Assembly (NCBI GenBank): GCA_013396635.1
Contig: WBMW01002272.1
Location: 96,892 to 160,891, forward strand
Source: Penelope pileata
Lineage: Eukaryota; Chordata; Aves; Galliformes; Cracidae
Direction of reading: 5' to 3'
DNA: 64,000 nt
Shown piece after piece: positions 22,481 to 35,600 of the stretch. Under the pieces are notes generated by a model. The model had not been told where the DNA came from. It ran no database searches and saw only the letters and a list, made by a program, of their open reading frames with translations. A program made the position numbers and the translations under genes. Within the stretch, counting starts at the first letter, position 1. Each line of letters opens with the position of its first letter.

Positions 22481-25400
22481 ACATGTGCCCTGCTTTTACT
22501 GTAGAGAAGACAACCCTTCAGTATTTATTTCAAAATTAGGCTCTTACTGAAGCTAATTAGAGCACAGTGCAGCAGTCTCTGAACCCACATTGGCCTCAAC
22601 AGGTATATCCAAACAGGGCAGCCATACTAACTCTGGCCTTGACAATGTTACAGTTTCAATACCACAGGAGCTTCTAAAAGAGGAATTCGAATCAATCAGC
22701 TCCAGAGAAACCTATGTTTATGATTTTCACCTTTGCTAGCAGGTGGAGGTAAGGTCTAGATATTATCACGGTCTGAATTACATCTTCACGTAAGACTACA
22801 AAGGGCCTGGTTGCAAAGATTGTTCTTCAAGCTGGCTAGCAAATACAGTTTCACATGCCAGCTGTAAAGTCACCAATCACTAGATCCCTGAGTTGTCCTT
22901 AGGGCTGGACTCCCTTGTTGTACTTGTATTTCAAAAGTTTGGTTAAAACAGGACAGTTTTTTTTTTCTCCTGTCTCCTTTCACAGATCATCCCACATCAC
23001 CATGTGAACTGCAGGATGTGGTGGCTGGGGAGACGATTATTCTTACATTTTTTCAGTATTTACAATGAAACCTTCACATTAATGTTTATTCCCTACCACC
23101 TTTTCTGCTGTATAGTGCTTACACTTGCAAGCTAAAGCTACAGTAATTTATTCACGTGCCAGCTGATTATGTAAAAGTGTGGTAACGAAAGTTGATATGA
23201 TGAAAAAAATGAAAGGTTAACTAAACTGTACAAAGTACAGCAAATGCCATGAAAGATTCTAGCGTGGTTGGGCAACCATTAATATATTTTCACCTTTAGC
23301 ATAACTTTAAGGATCAAAAATGCGCTTTAAGGATTTTTTCAAAAGCACATTTTCAGTTAGTAATGTTTCAGACTTGCAGAACTGAAAGACAAGACTGAAA
23401 GTAAGCAGCTATCCAACTCTAGTTGTCAGGGAGGCTTTTCCAGCATGAAAGTAGAGCTATCCAGACATTAATCCCCGAGTTGACTTATTATTGGAAAAAA
23501 ATAGAGAAAAAAACATAGAAGAAAGGACATTTCCTTATCTTACGTGAAAGTTTCTCTGTATACTATACACAGAGGAAGCTTTTGCAATAAGCTCCCATCA
23601 GCTGAAATATTTTACACAGCCCATGTAAAATATGTGTGTGCTTTTATCAAAATGAAAGAAAGTAACCTCTAAACCTCTTCCTGAGAACGATCCCCTTGCT
23701 CACATAAATCACTATGGTATGTGCTCCTGCGTCATCACAGCTCCTCTGTTGGAATGACAGTACATAGGAACAGAGCAAGAGAAATGAGATTTTGAGCGCT
23801 TCATGGGTATGCCAAAAACTTGTGCTTATAGAGAAACGACCTCAACTTTTACAAAATTTTCACCAGGCTCACTTGAACTCTTTTTATGTATGCCTCTTCT
23901 ATTCTGTCTTCCTTGGCATCTGCTTGCTTGTCTCGCTCTATGCTCAAAAAGCTAGAGAAGTTCCAGCGGAGCTTCATACCTCACGCAGGTCACTAGGAAA
24001 TAAGGAATCCTGACAAATTCCCTTTCAATAGCTAACCATTGGAAAAACAGAGAGAAAGCATTTAAAAGCACATTTGTGATTTAGGAGCACTAGTCTATTT
24101 CAACAAGAACCAAACTCAGTCAGATGCCATGAGTCTTCTAATTGCAAAACTCTGGCTTTTTTTTTTTTTGAAATTTAAATGAAGAAGCAGGTCTCTAGCA
24201 GGGATTCTCTAGTTCCCAAAGCTCACACAAAACATTTGGCTTTTTTATTCCTCCTTCTCTACTCCTCTGCTAAGTATCAGTAGTTCCCAACATCTCAGTA
24301 CCTTGGGGTTAAAGTCTTCTGCAGTGAAACAGACTCAGACAGGCTGATGTAAAATCACAGACTGATTCTCTTTTCAACGCTTATAGGAAGGAATTCCTAA
24401 ATTGTTCTAATTATTGCCTCACTGCTTTCTGTGTTAATGGTAAACATTCCAAAGTGGTTTTGAGTTTCTATTATGAATCTATCAAAATACTTATAATCTT
24501 CACTTCACTGGTTAATATTTTTTTCACCAACATTAAGATCTTCTCATTTTGCAGCGAGAGAAGAAATTATTTACCTCACTGTCTTTTGCAGTACAAATTA
24601 CATGATTAGGACAGGCTTTACATTTCTGCTATTTTAAAAATGAGAATATTTTGAAATACATTTCTATTTTTCAGCTTTCTCTCCTGTAACAGTAAACGTA
24701 AGTGCAGGCACAAATGTATATCCTCAGAGCTTTCATGTAAATGGCCATTAGAATGGTGTTTTACAGGCAGTGACCTGTGTTGTCACTATTCTGTCCTGCT
24801 TCTAATATTTAATGAAATATATCTTTTTTAAACAAAGAGGTCATACCTGTGAAGTAGCAGTGAATAGAAAAGGTTCAGATCTCCCTTTGATCAAAGTAAC
24901 TTGAACTGTTGTCTTTGTAGAGTATTAAAACAGCATTGGTAGGTCTCGGTCTAAACTGATGACCTTAGTTTGCATCCATTACTCTTCATTATGTAATAGA
25001 AGTTGGAGAAGTGCTACAGTCCTAGAAGTCACCTCATAGGTTCTCAAGGATCTATCAAGCACTTCTTTGGAAAGTTAAATGAGAACACATTTTATATTAA
25101 TCTATTCTATATAAAATAGCATTGAGTAATACAGAAGTTTTTCATGGCACTACTAGTATAATAAAATACTCAAATTATCTGTATCTAGCATGTCTAGAAG
25201 CTCGTTCATTTTCATACGTGCCAAATTATTTTTATGGTTTTTATCCTCCACAATTACAGTTCTACCCCTCTGTTATATTTTGGTATCAGTAATATAATTG
25301 TATAACTTTTTAGATGAATGTGTCATAACAGTTCTCAGGAAAACAAAATAAAATTTTTAAAAATACTTCAAAATGAAATTTTTAAGCTAGCATCAGGAAG

Positions 25401-27171
25401 AACAGATTTCTCTGGAATTGTAGGGATGAACCAAACATCCGTTCCTCTTCATAGTTTGCCATTTACAGCCATTACAAACATGCTTCTATCAAATGGCAGC
25501 AGTATCTTTCCCACATTACACAAGCCAAAGAACAGAGTTTAATTGTGGCCCTATATATCTTCTGGTAACTACAGATCTGTTTTACTTTCCTTAGGCCTTT
25601 CTTGAATGCTTGCAGTCTGCCCCCCACTCAGTCTGGGTGAACTGCTGAAATTAATTTTCGCCCTGTGATGAGGTGACAGCTGATAAACAGTGCACATGTA
25701 TAACTGATTTCTTTTTAAACCAACCATTCTTTTGCATTCAAGGAGAAAGAAAATGCTCCTCTCTATCATGGACACAAAGCATTTTTGGCATGAGTTAAAA
25801 TAACCTCCTCCATGACTGACACTGACAGTACTCTCACTATTTCCTCTATGATTATATGATCTCTGCTGTATCTAGGATGGAAAATCCAGGTACCATGCCA
25901 CTTATACAGTGCATCCTAGTAAGGGGTCATTTCATAGTTCAGTATTAAATTAGTTTCCAAGATGATGATAAACTACAAAGCGGCCAGTTTTGCAGCTAGC
26001 TGAAGACAGTAATGAAATCAGGAAGCTGCAGTTGTCACTTGTAGTGGTATTTGATTCTTCTCAGAAAGACCTAATCCAAGGATCGTAAGTTTGACAGAGA
26101 AAACGTGACAGTGAGAAGAATGCAACTGTAAAATCATGCACTACCTTTTCCTAGTCTGCTACTGTATCTGACTTAATAGAACTAAATTGCTCTTGAAAGC
26201 ATAGTCCTTTGTACTATTTCTGTTGAATTCATCCCTTGCAAATTGAGGTATTAATTTTGCTTCAGAAAACTGTTCCTTAGGGTAGAGAACTAGAAAACAG
26301 TGCTCATAGGATTTACAGTGTAATGAGTCCTTAATATGTGAACGAGCTGGCAAGATGTAAGCCAAACAATGTATGGGCTAAGTGGTTTGGCTGGAGTTGT
26401 TTCAAGGCAGGCCTGAATATCGACTTCAGTATGGCATAGGCAGGAGCAAGGCTAATGTCGACTCTGGGCTTCTAGATATATCTTAAGCACTACATCTCTC
26501 ACTCTCCTGCACTGTCCTGTTCTGACATCTCACACTTTGTTGCTTCAGTCTTTGTGGAAGTTAAGCTATTTGCTTCCTTTAGACTGGCCCGAAAATACAT
26601 CACCCATGTATCCCCGAGAAAAAAAAGCAGAGGAGAATAGAGAGGTGAGCATTAATCTGAAAGACTCCTGGTAAACAATCACTGAAAATAGAAGACAGCA
26701 CAGGCTGGTTGCCTTCAGTACCTCAACACGAAAGCACAAATTTAAAGAGAAACCAAGCATTGTATCAGTAACAGTAGTTTGCCCTTCAATAAATCTACGC
26801 TACCAGGAGCCTCACTTTGAAGGCATCTTAATTGTCATTATCTAGCAGGTAAGGGAACTGAGATTCTCGGTACAAGGGAATTGTTGAATAAGAGGAAGGA
26901 AAATGTGTTTCTTTTTTACACCATATAGATTTGGTAAGTTGTTTGCCTCCTTTCCTTATTGAGCCTGTGAACTGTCAGCTGTTGGAGAACTGCTAGCTTA
27001 TTCAGTTTTATTAAAACATTGAGAGCTTTAACAGTAGGTCAGTGGATATTCCCTTTCTGAAGCATCACCAGTTTGTCTATTTATGGAAGTGGATTCTAGA
27101 AATTTTGTAAAAATGAAGCTACTCTGAAGATAAGACAAAGCAATCAAAGCCACCCAAAGTCAGATGAATTT

Positions 27172-27190
27172 AAAAAAAAAAAAAAAAAAA
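27172..27190. repeat. Poly(A) run, 19 A
   Basis: Uninterrupted homopolymer with no recognised upstream retroposed body. Confidence 0.9.
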
Positions 27191-30100
27191 GACTGAGCCT
27201 AAGATAACAGGGGGGGATTGGAAGGGATTTAGATGTGGTATCTTACTAACAAATCCATCAGTGTTTTTCTATTTCCTCTGAAAACCTTTAAAGTAGATTA
27301 ATAGAGTTGATCTGTTTTATGTCTAACCCAGTCTTCAACTCACTCTCCCTCTGACAAAGCCATTAACTTGGATAAGGCTTTACCGTACTTGCAATCCTGA
27401 TTTCTCCTACATCTGTCTTGCAGGTTCACACACATGACCTCTATCAGTACTATTGGCTGAAATATCTATAAGGTCTAGCATTATTGCTAGTCTTACAACA
27501 GTGGATAGATTTGCATGCATGCTGAAATAACATAAGTTGATAGAAATCTTTCCCTGTACAAGGTAAATTACATTCTAGAAACTATGCATTTAATCCTGGC
27601 TCCTGCAAACAAAATGTTTATTCATTTAAAGAGAATTGTAAGAACGTGTCATTGGAAGCTCATTGCAGAAAAGATAGCATTGACTGAAAGCCTTTTAAAA
27701 ACAAAGGTCTGTTGGAATTACTCTGTTAAAATAGTATGAATAATTTTGCTTAGTATTTGATCTGTTATGAGCAGCCAATGAATCATTTCTAATATGGCAG
27801 CATATCTTACTGCTCTTAAAGGGAGAGGCCAAATAGCTTATCCTACAACCTGTTGCCTTCAACAACTGCCACAGCACCAAGTTGCGGGCAGAACATTTAG
27901 GTTATTTTCCACATTGCTATATATCTGATATGCAGCTTAAGTTTAATGGCTTGGGATTGCTCAGTAAGTATTATATCTAAAAAATGGAAGCGTCACAAAA
28001 CCTAGCATTGCTAAACTTTACTGAACTCAGTGTTTCTCAGATTATTCTTGTATGCAGTTAAGTTTGAGCGCTGCTGTTAATGTCTTAATACCATGTCTGC
28101 AGATCCAGGTGTGCTTTGTGTAGGCTCACTGTGGAATCAGCAGCGCTGGGGAACGTAATGCAGAGCCACTCCCACGCAGCTTCATTCATACATATATCTT
28201 TTCCTGAAGCAGACAGCCTTTCTCCAAACACTCTTTGACCTATCAAACTCCATTTACAGTTATTAGTTCAAGTACTGCCTGAGGGCATAAGATCTATTGC
28301 TTCCAATACTTCAGTTATTTCCAATACTTCTTGAGTACAGAAGCTGTATCACTTCTAAGTGGTCTGTATGAGACTGCGCTGTGTGCCTGTAGACGTCTTG
28401 GTTTAGTGCTAACATACAGATCTTTTTGTCACATTGACAATTAAGGGAAGCAAAGATGAGAAGCGGGCAGTGGGCATGACTGGGAGAATTCAGAGGCACA
28501 CAGAACACAAGCAACACAAGGAAATACACACATTGCTAGTCTTGGTTCAGCCAACGTATTGTGGTTAACGCCAGCTCACTTCCAGGATGGATCTCTTGTT
28601 GATCAGTTCTAATAATACAAACAGTAGGGGAGCCTGATTATGGTAATTGATTTAAGTGGAAATACAGGGATATAAAGTGCTGTTTCCAAGCAGAATAGGC
28701 AACTACTACTAAAGGCAACGTGTCTGGGATCTCAGCATCAAAACTGCTGTCCAAATCCTCTACTTTATGACATGATTATATTTACCTTGAAGATTTTACT
28801 CTTCACAGCTTTGAAATGTGTAAATTATGTTTCATGTCAGAACTCAGAAAGTTTTAATCCAGTGCTCATAATCAAACATTTTCATCGGTCAATATTTTTT
28901 AATTTCTTCCCTATCAGAAATTAACTTTGGGGTCTATTTTACAATCCTACAGTAGCAGAATATCTCCACGTACTGATCTCCATATTACAGATGCACCAGC
29001 AAAAACTTCCTTAATAGTCCTACTAGTGTCAAAAGATAGGTATCTAAATAACTTATGTCCTTTTGTGTGTTTCCTTTGAAACTAAGCGTATCTATTGAAC
29101 TGATTAATTATGAGTTGTTTTTAATTTATTATTTCTAAAATATGTACTTCTTGCCAATATGCTGCTCAGAGAAGCTGTTTGCCACTGGTTTCCACTTGTG
29201 AGGCTAGTAAATACTTCGTGCACCTCAGAAGATGACTTCAAGAGCTACTCTACACATGAACTATTCATTTTCTGGTATTGTGGGTGTTCATACTGTTTTA
29301 CTTATGGCATTTCATCTAAGACCTGAAATACATAGCTTTGATTCCCTGTGTAGTCATTGCTTAAAAAAATAGACTTACAAATAAGAACTTTATTTCATTT
29401 TTTGGAGTATCTGTTAATTGCATAGGGAGTTTTGAAGTTTTTTGCAGTCAAGTTTTGAATCATGTCACTTAGAGGGGTAAAGCTGGGCAGTGTGAAAGCA
29501 TCACATAATTGCTAGCCTGGTCTTAACTGCTCTGAACAGCAGACTCCCAAATTTCATTTTGGATATATTTCCACAGGCTACTCTGCTATTGGAGTGACAG
29601 TTTTGGCTGACATTTAATGAAAATTTGCCTTCTTTATTCTGTGACACTACAATTGGCTATATCTACTGTGTGGACATTCATGGGGGTAAGGAATGAAGAC
29701 AGACAAACCCTTTGTAACAGATGACTGACACGTATGTCTTTTCTTGAAACAGACATAAAGGCAGCATACTTGTAAACAAAACTTAGAAAGTTAATCCTTA
29801 ACACTACTACCACTTCAACACAAAACATGCAAACACCTTCCTTTCTTCCTACTGCAGTCCATTACAAAATAGCATTACATATAAGCTATTCCAGCATATG
29901 AAATTTTGCTGGAAACAACCATCTAAACCACGTCAAAGGCACATGCTTCGCAAGTTTGAAAGGACAGCTCTCCATCAGAAGTCATTCTCTGACAGCACAT
30001 GCTGTAGAGAAAAGCAGTATTGCAATCTATCTTCTAAAAATGCTATCAGATGTCACAGGATACTGGCATCACAAGAAGAAAAAGCAAAGACATACCCTGA

Positions 30101-31506
30101 GGTTGGAGTTAAAAGATCCTGCCAATTACTTCAGGCTATCTTATTTCTATTCATTTCTCATAGCACCATCGTATCCCATCCCAGTCATTCAGTAGAGAAC
30201 AAGCACCCAAACTCTGAAAGTCTTCAGATACAAAGAGGGGATCCCAGACACGTGAAATAAATGCCCATGCACACACACACAATACCAGAAACTGTATAAG
30301 AAATTGTATATCAGTACAATAATAACTGGCTCAGAAATATCCGCTATTTATTCACTCCGACTGATTAAGATTCAGAAGACTTGACTATTGTCATATGACT
30401 TAGCAGACTAATAAGTACAAAAACCTCAGAAATCACTCATTTCCATTTCATTTATATATACTTTCATGAATACAACATAATTATATTCATTGAAACTCTT
30501 CCTGATTACAATTATTTTGGAGGGTTTAGGATGATGATCCCTAAGGCCTTGTATTAAACTATTTTTAGGCCCTTGTGTGTTACCTAAATGCTAATATTAT
30601 CGTCAACATAGCATTAATTAATTTGATAAATAAACTTGTTATAGCTTCAAATAGAAAAAGTGCATCAGGACTGGGATAGCAATTGGATCTGCCAGTCACC
30701 CTAATGCAGCATTCTAAATTACTTGAAATGCTTTCAATTCTTTTGCTAATGCTTTTCATTTGTATTTTGACCATTTCCTGATGTTTCAATTAGGGTTGTT
30801 CACAGCTGTGCTCTAATGAGTGTCAAGTCAGGATCAAGGGTTACTAAAATTTATGAGACTTACTCAGCCAACCCTTGAGCCCTGTTTGACTTAATTATCT
30901 TTCAGATGACTTGATGTGTGTAAACACAGCTAATTCAGCTACTGTTATTTTCATACCTAATGAATGTAACGATATTTATGCAACTAGTCAAATTTTTCAA
31001 TTACATATTTTCTGCTCCAACTGACATTATGCCAAAACTGAAACATTTTGGAAACAAATACTGACTTTGATGAAGTTCTGACAGGATTATTTCTAAGCTC
31101 TACAAGAGACTTCCTAGAACATGAGAGGAGAAGATGGAAAACCAGAGTGTCTTGAGCCAAACGTGAACATTTTGCCAAAGTCCCATTTTTGCCAAAAGAT
31201 TTTGTGTACTTGGCTTTCATTCCAGAGTGATACTACAAAGATTTTCAAAGCCACAGAGAAATGTAAAAAATAGGAGGCCTCCCAGTTAGCTCTACCTTTT
31301 AGTTTTAATTGCCAACCTTGGCCAGTAGCACTTTCTGTGGCTTTGTGGAATGTTCATAATTCAGATGATTAGTTGGAAAACCCTAAGAAATTGTGTTGAA
31401 GATGGAAGAAATAAACAATTTAGTGGAACAGCATTCCAAATCGCAGCATAACTTTCAATGTAGACTGGATGGCAATGAATTTTGTTGCCCTGAGATTGAA
31501 GAGAAT

Positions 31507-31706
31507 CTGCCTCACTGTCCTAACACCCACTGTTAGGTCTCCATAAACATTCTGTCAGAGTGCCCCTCTGCTGCTGTCTGCCACACGGCAACAAAATGGA
31601 ACAGGATACTGGCAGGAAGGTTCAACCTCTTCTGCTGCATCAGCAACACCAACCTTTGATGTCATAGGCCAACATAATAAAATAGGAAGCATTACTTTCA
31701 GAGCAG
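31507..31706 (-). mobile_element. Galluhop (mariner-like) fragment, 5' end of element
   Basis: The right end carries the terminal inverted repeat, read on the + strand as GGAAGCATTACTTTCAGAGC. Leftward it matches the copy at 54588-55103 in reverse complement: GTCAGAGTGCCCCTCTGCTG, then GGCAACAAAATGGAAC, then GGAAGGTTCAACCTC. It also keeps a piece matching the copy at 43763-44043 (GGTCTCCATAAACA). The segment between these two blocks that copy 54588 retains is deleted here. It is a non-functional fragment that includes the transposase N-terminal coding end. Confidence 0.85.
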
Positions 31707-32355
31707 CTCTATTTTCAGACTACTTAGATTTTTCACTTAAGAGGAAGGTGAAATAAATCAGCTTTATCCTTTGTAATATCTATCGATCTACTGGACAGTT
31801 TTACAATACAATTTCATTTATAGGTTATCTCATCATACTTACATCAACAGAATGACTTACAGTGAATTTTAAACACATTATCATAACAAATGCATTGACT
31901 AAACTAGAAAAATATCTTCGCATTTATTTTTCAGAAATGCTAAACATAGAAATATGTTGTTTCTCACAAAGAAAGTAATTATGAATGGCAGGAGAACAAT
32001 GAGACAACAGCATTTCATCAATAAGTATTTGGAGGAAGCAATTAACAGGTATGTTCATATTACTGGGACTTACAATACAAAACGTTCACAGTAAATGTCA
32101 TTCTTTGTTGCCCTACAGCTTTGGAAGACTTCTCTATAATATGGTTGAGTGAGTGCAATTATTATCCAAAGTCCAAAGCAGCATAGCGAGTGATATCTCA
32201 ATATCATTGAGCAGAGCATTGATAGGTCTCAGTTATAATTAAGTAATTCTCAAATAAACATGTAACTGGAAAATAAAACAATTCTTTCTTCATTTTGAGA
32301 CTTATGAGTACTCCATATACCGAGACTGATTGTTCTATGAACAAAGCAGTGACAT
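31707..32355. other. Unique spacer between a Galluhop fragment and an LTR-like repeat
   Basis: AT-rich sequence without an exon, RNA gene or repeat that I can name. Confidence 0.5.
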
Positions 32356-32687
32356 TGCTACAGATAGATTTTTAGCAATCCCAGGCAAACAGGTTTAATA
32401 ATAAGCATAAACAAATTTCACAAAAGGTCTGACTCACGCAACTGATATCAGCAATCTCCAACAGAGATGATGCTTCTCCAAAGAGTCACTGGTCTCTAAG
32501 AGAGATGCACTCCTCTCTGTGGTTGGCCCTTAAATGAGCCCAGGGCAGCCCTGCAATGGGTCCACCCCTCCCAGTCACCTGGGGGGCACAGGTGCAAACA
32601 ATTTGCCTGTGCTCCCCAGGCCAGCAACAGCCCTTACTCCAGGTGCTCAACTACAGATTCAGGCCTTGACCTAGCATTTCCCCGACA
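32356..32687 (-). repeat. LTR-like interspersed repeat, copy B (probable solo LTR)
   Basis: This block of about 330 bases is homologous to 1072-1382. On the minus strand it begins TGTCGGGGAAATGCTAGGTC and ends in TCTATCTGTAGCA, giving the TG...CA ends typical of LTRs. Between them are a TCATTTAAGGG motif that could serve as a TATA-like box and an AT-rich stretch near the 3' end (ATTATTAAA) that could hold the polyadenylation signal. Both flanks have ordinary composition, so this is probably a solo LTR. No obvious target-site duplication remains. Minus-strand open frames across it (for example 32634-32834) are not genes. Family name unknown to me. Confidence 0.65.
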
Positions 32688-35600
32688 CTGATGTAAAGTA
32701 CACAAGCTGCTGCATTTGAACACTGAACACCACACATAAAAACAGCAGCAAAACCAGCAGGAAAGCAAGCAAGAATTACCATTGTCATAATAATAGCATC
32801 TGCTCTTGATAAATGCATGTTGGATAATTTGCACGATGATGGATAAGTCACATCTTTCAAATGAGTAAAAAATTCCAACAATGGCTGTAATATACTTTTC
32901 CCCTACTCCAGAGTTAGAAGTCTAAAATGAGCCTAACATTCTTGTAAGGGCTATTTACAAAATTTAGTACTCTTTATTTTCAAAACAGAAATGAATAAAA
33001 ATTTCCCTGTGCAAGACACTGAGTGTACTAGTAGGCTGTTTGGTGCATTCCATAGAGCTTCCATAGCAGAAACAGCAATTTTTGTGCAAAATATGAAAAT
33101 GAGTAAAAATACCTCCAAAATTTGCAGATCAGTAAGATTATGAAGATACATCTCCCTCCAGTAGAATTGTCAAGGTTTTCCATGCTAAGTACAACATGAA
33201 ACAAAGCAAAATCATTTATTTTCAAAGCATAACTGCTGTAGAGGAAAAAGTCAGCTTCAGCAGTACCACTTTATCCATGGCTGTTTTGGTCCCTCTGAAG
33301 ATATTACTTTTATTACCACAGTCATCCATTATGGTTTGATCCAAGTACTGAAACCAGGAGGATTCCTTTCTCTTGACTTGCATCTGTAGCAAGTTTTAGA
33401 ATCTACCATTGCTAGTGAGAAAGCACACTGAAAAAGTACATTGAGGCTTTAATTTACGCATTAAATTAAATTACACATTAAATGTAAACTGAAAAATGAC
33501 ACCAATCCAATTCTGATTACATAGTGGCTAAGCAATTTCAAATCAATATAGTGAATCTTGACAATAGGGACAATCAATGCAATTATATTTCAATTCGTCA
33601 ATGTTTTTTTGCCATCAAAACCACAAAAGGCAAAAAATTTACTTACTGTAAAAGCACCATAAAAGTACATCATAAATGTGAATGCCAGGGGAGTAAAGTT
33701 ATTTATTAATTTCAATGATCTACTTTGTGTCTCTTTTCAAGTCTGCTCTACAAGAACGTAGTGAACTTTAGTTTGTCCTGGGACAAGCTAACGTACCTGT
33801 AGGATTGTTTTTAGTTGCTCCTTCTCTTGTCACAGAGTCTCCGTGACTTGTGACAGTGAGGGAGGTGGAATTAAGTCTGCGTAGCCTCTGTAATAGACTG
33901 TGCCCTATTTAACCACCATTCCTATTCTGTCTGCACAAGGGAAGTAAGAACTAGGTTGGTCGGGGAGAGCTCTTATGGCGCTCAGTAATTCCTGTCATTC
34001 CTCCCTTTTGCAAAGGCACGCATCTAAAACAGCCAGATCAAAATTGTAGTGCCACATTCATAAATGTGATCATCTCTTCCCGTCCAGCAATCCATACCTT
34101 TGCCCCCTGCATTATATATCAATAAGATATCTGTAATGAATACTCCTGTGGCCAGCTCATCAGCCAATGTGAAGTTGATTCAAAAAGCTATTCTGAATTG
34201 TGCATCTCTCTGTTTTTCAGTATTTCATTCACTGAACTATGCTGTAGTGATTTTACCTTAAACATTGCAGCTTCTCATTTTTCAAGCTTAAATTACAAAG
34301 TCATTTGATTCTGTGTAGGGCAGAAAGGAGACTTTTAAATTCTGCTCTGCGTGTGCAAGCTGCTGTCTCTATCTATATATATTTCAAGGGTTTGCTGATT
34401 TCTGGAGATAAGTTTCTCCTCAGGTTGATAACTTGCCCAGACTCCTGCACAAACATCTTGTTTGTTTTAACAGAAGAAGATAACATTCTTTGTTCAACAC
34501 AGGGAACTCTGCAAAATAAAAGCATGATGAATTTTCACATTTTTAATGTCTTACCTAACATCATAATTTTCCTTATCTTGTTCTTGTTGGCACTATAACT
34601 ATTAGGAAAGCTATCAGTCACAGGTAGAGTAAGAGGAAAAAATAAGTATCAGCTCCAAATGGCAGAAATTCAGAACAGGCAGTTTACTAATTAAACAGCA
34701 TCGCATCATATATTTTCTACCTTTCTTGCACTAGAATAAATGATGGCAGAAGTTAGAAGCAGCTGAGAAAGTAGCACTCTATTCTGCAATTAAAAATGAT
34801 GGATAAAATGAGAACAGAACCGCAAAGCTGTCATTTTTAGATAGTAAAAAGACAAGCATTTTTCTACGCTGACTGGCAAAATCTCTTGCTCATCTACTTG
34901 ATCTGCTTAGATGTCAAAAAAATTAAAGCTTTATAACATTAACATTTTAATAATGATTCATGGAGGAAAAAAAACAGAAGCAAACTTAGGTCTAAATTTT
35001 CTCTCATTGCGCATGAGAATTTTTCTCTTCAAATTCAAAAAGTAAGCAGACTTAGATCCTTAGTTTTAAAGGAAAGTAATAGCTGAGAAGATGATACTAT
35101 AAATGTGGAATAACGTGTACAGTTCTACTGGTGTAAATCTGGAAGTAAGAGTAACATTTGTTAGTGAAACTAAATTTGGATAAATTTACTTATTTTTATC
35201 TTGTGCTTTTTTCCAGTTTATGAACTTTCTAAATAGTTACATATCTGTGAGACAGACATCCAAACTCCAGGAAATAAACCACCCAAGGCCCTCCTTAAGA
35301 AAGGAAAAGTCCAGGCTCTATCTTCCATTGATGCCATACAAAGGCACAAAAATATGCCCCAATGCTTGGTCTAACAAAGTTGCTTTGAATTTCTTCCAGC
35401 ATAGAACAAACTGAAATATTTTGCAGAATTAATAAAGTGCAAGAAAGGCCACAGACACCCTCACAACACTGCTTTTACGAATATTCACGTCTTGAAGAGC
35501 AGCCAGTGCACTGCTGCAAAAAAAGCAATAGTTTCTTTCCTAGAGGGATTCTATGTCATAAGAGCAGCAAACTGTTGTACTGCTGTTTGCCCTTACAGCT

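Larger units (their letters stand above)
22237..31506. other. Unique AT-rich sequence without a recognisable gene
   Basis: Apart from the hairpin at 22406-22480 this 9-kb stretch has no feature I can support. Low-complexity runs are T13 at 24157-24169, A19 at 27172-27190 and a short CA run at 30270-30280. Overlapping open frames of 120 and 79 codons at 29898-30260 have no family signature and conflict with each other. The part at about 30790-31000 lacks repeats and could be conserved noncoding DNA. Confidence 0.5.

Noticed and set aside
28303..28331. TTCCAATACTTC occurs twice 19 bases apart
   Set aside because: Too short and only two copies; likely replication slippage.
29898..30260. 120-codon frame overlapping a 79-codon frame on the same strand
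   Set aside because: The two conflict, neither looks like a known protein, and no promoter or splice signals support them.
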